From Planctomycetota bacterium (GTDB lineage: Bacteria > Planctomycetota > Planctomycetia > Isosphaerales > Isosphaeraceae), in NCBI GenBank assembly GCA_021778575.1, contig JAJYCH010000035.1:1-14497 (forward strand): DNA of 14,497 bases, given 5' to 3'. Below are positions 13,318 to 14,497 of the stretch, piece after piece. The notes below the pieces were generated by a model. That model was not told the origin of the DNA. It was given only the letters and a program-made list of their open reading frames with translations, and searched no databases. Numbering within the stretch: position 1 is the stretch's first letter; the number at the start of each line of letters is the position of its first letter. A program made the translations under genes and the position numbers.

Positions 13318-14497
13318 CGTCACTCAAGCTTGTCGCGGGTAAGGAAAAGCGAAATACGGTGAGGACCCCAGGTTCCGACGTCACGCTCAATCGGCCGTGG
13401 TGGGCTTCAACGAGCGTCCGGCTGATCGCCAGTCCCATTCCCATCCCTTCGGCACGCGTACTGAAGAACGGGTTGAAAACCTTATCGATCCGGTCGGCCG
13501 TGATCCCTTCACCATTGTCGGAGACCAGGAACTCGACGTCGCCATCTTCATCGAGTCTCGTCTCCAGTATGACCCACGGCGCAGTCGGTTGCGAGATTGA
13601 GACGGATTCGGTGGCGTTCCGGACCAGATTGACGAGTATTTGCTGGATCTGGACCGGGTCACCGGAAATTTCGGGCAAATCGGGAGCCAGGATCAATCGG
13701 ATACTGATGCCATTTTGCCGGGCTCCTTGCCGGAGCAAGTCCTCGACTTCGGTGACCACACGATTGGGACAGAAGGCCTCGGGCTCCGACGGATGACGGT
13801 TCACAAACCGGCGGATTCGCTTGATGATCTCACCGGACCGCAGTGTCGCGCCGAGGGCTTTGTCGAGGGCCGATCGAATATCATCGAGCTTGGGCTCGCT
13901 CGATTCCAGGGCCACCAGACACCCTTCGACATAGTTCGCCACCGCCCCAAGAGGCTGATTGAGTTCATGCGCCAGGCCGGTCGCCATCTCGCCAACGGTG
14001 GTGGTCCGGCTGACGTGGCTGAACTGGTGAAGAAGTTCTTGATGGCGGGCCTCGGCCCTTGACCGCTCCTCGACCTCGCGCTGAAGGTCGCGATTGGCAT
14101 GTTCCAGTTCCACCGTCCGCTCGGCGACCCGGATCTCGAGCGCGTCACGGGCCTCGCGCAGTTGCGAGAATTGACGCCGAATCAGTAACGTCGCCGGCCG
14201 GAGGATGAACACACCGATCCCCAGCAGGGCGATCAGGATCATCGCCGTGACCAGCCAGCCGGTTCTCCGGAGTTCGTCGACGCGCGATCGAGCCTCGGTC
14301 TCGTAGAGACTGACAATTTTCTCCATTCGGCTCAGATAAGGACCCTCGTTCGTCAGAATCGTCGCGAGATCCTGGCGGTGCTGATCGGTATCGGGCAGAT
14401 CCTTGATCAGACGCGTCGCGGCATTCTGGATCTCATAGTAGAGCGGGTCGGCTTCCTCCAGGGCGGCCAAAACCTCCGGACTATTTCGACCAGGGAG
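13289..14497 (-). CDS. FixL-like sensor histidine kinase (5' partial)
   Basis: The last 402 residues are visible; the frame stays open to the right edge, so the N terminus with a presumed first TM helix is missing. Visible residues 1-80 are a helical segment that should lie outside the membrane. A TM helix is at about 81-99. The stretch YETEARSRVDELRR followed by that helix ending FILRP resembles the end of the PilJ/NarX-type sensing domain. A coiled coil is at about 110-150, then the H box GEMATGLAHELNQPLGAVAN with H177. The HATPase domain has N box ILVNLVRNATES, G1 DNGEG (327-331), FFSTRAEG and G2 GMGMGLAIS (351-359). HELNQPL is the class signature of FixL/DctB-type kinases. There is no PAS domain in the visible part. 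It phosphorylates the overlapping FixJ-type regulator. The signal is unknown. Confidence 0.92.
   Translation of the reverse strand, partial: LPGRNSPEVLAALEEADPLYYEIQNAATRLIKDLPDTDQHRQDLATILTNEGPYLSRMEKIVSLYETEARSRVDELRRTGWLVTAMILIALLGIGVFILRPATLLIRRQFSQLREARDALEIRVAERTVELEHANRDLQREVEERSRAEARHQELLHQFSHVSRTTTVGEMATGLAHELNQPLGAVANYVEGCLVALESSEPKLDDIRSALDKALGATLRSGEIIKRIRRFVNRHPSEPEAFCPNRVVTEVEDLLRQGARQNGISIRLILAPDLPEISGDPVQIQQILVNLVRNATESVSISQPTAPWVILETRLDEDGDVEFLVSDNGEGITADRIDKVFNPFFSTRAEGMGMGLAISRTLVEAHHGRLSVTSEPGVLTVFRFSLPATSLSDDGTDRLHRG

Noticed and set aside
1..14497. tRNA or rRNA genes, CRISPR arrays, insertion sequences, prophage genes
   Set aside because: I looked on both strands and found no cloverleaf-like sequence, regularly spaced direct repeats, transposase or phage motifs.

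Overview
This GC-rich window looks like chromosomal DNA of a planctomycete, probably from the Isosphaeraceae or a relative. This is an inference from gene content. It has two DUF1559 proteins with type IV pilin-like N termini, a large secreted PVC-type dehydrogenase fused to a single-heme cytochrome c, and a Tat-exported Gfo/Idh/MocA oxidoreductase. These families are expanded in Planctomycetes.

Layout from left to right: the C-terminal part of a TlpA/thioredoxin-like protein (+, cut by the window edge) converges on an NtrC-type sigma-54 response regulator (-). That regulator overlaps by 23 bp with its upstream membrane histidine kinase (-). Facing away from the kinase are a DUF1559 prepilin-like protein (+) and the cytochrome-fused beta-propeller dehydrogenase (+). 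A roughly 335-bp non-coding stretch follows, rich in inverted repeats. It ends in a good sigma-70-like promoter whose 17-bp spacer is itself a palindrome. That promoter faces a two-gene unit (+): a cytoplasmic XRE-type HTH protein and, through an ATGA stop/start overlap, a single-pass membrane protein with a coiled-coil exterior. A short, divergent DUF1559 protein (-) converges on the unit. A 555-bp gap then separates it from the Tat-dependent oxidoreductase (+). After a strong hairpin and an AT-richer gap with further inverted repeats comes an exopolysaccharide-type sugar transferase (+). It converges on a FixJ-type response regulator (-), which overlaps by 29 bp with a FixL-like histidine kinase (-) that runs off the right edge.

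Functionally there are two complete regulator/kinase pairs, one NtrB/NtrC-like and one FixL/FixJ-like. Around them are secreted or envelope functions: pilin-like proteins, periplasmic carbohydrate or alcohol oxidation, a Tat oxidoreductase and polysaccharide initiation. No phage, transposon, CRISPR or tRNA signal was recognised.

The most unusual parts are the 7060-7305 structured region with its promoter-embedded operator ahead of the HTH/membrane-protein pair, and the sigma-54 regulator whose usual glutamate-switch asparagine position reads as cysteine. Another is that hairpins overlap a stop codon at all three convergent gene junctions.
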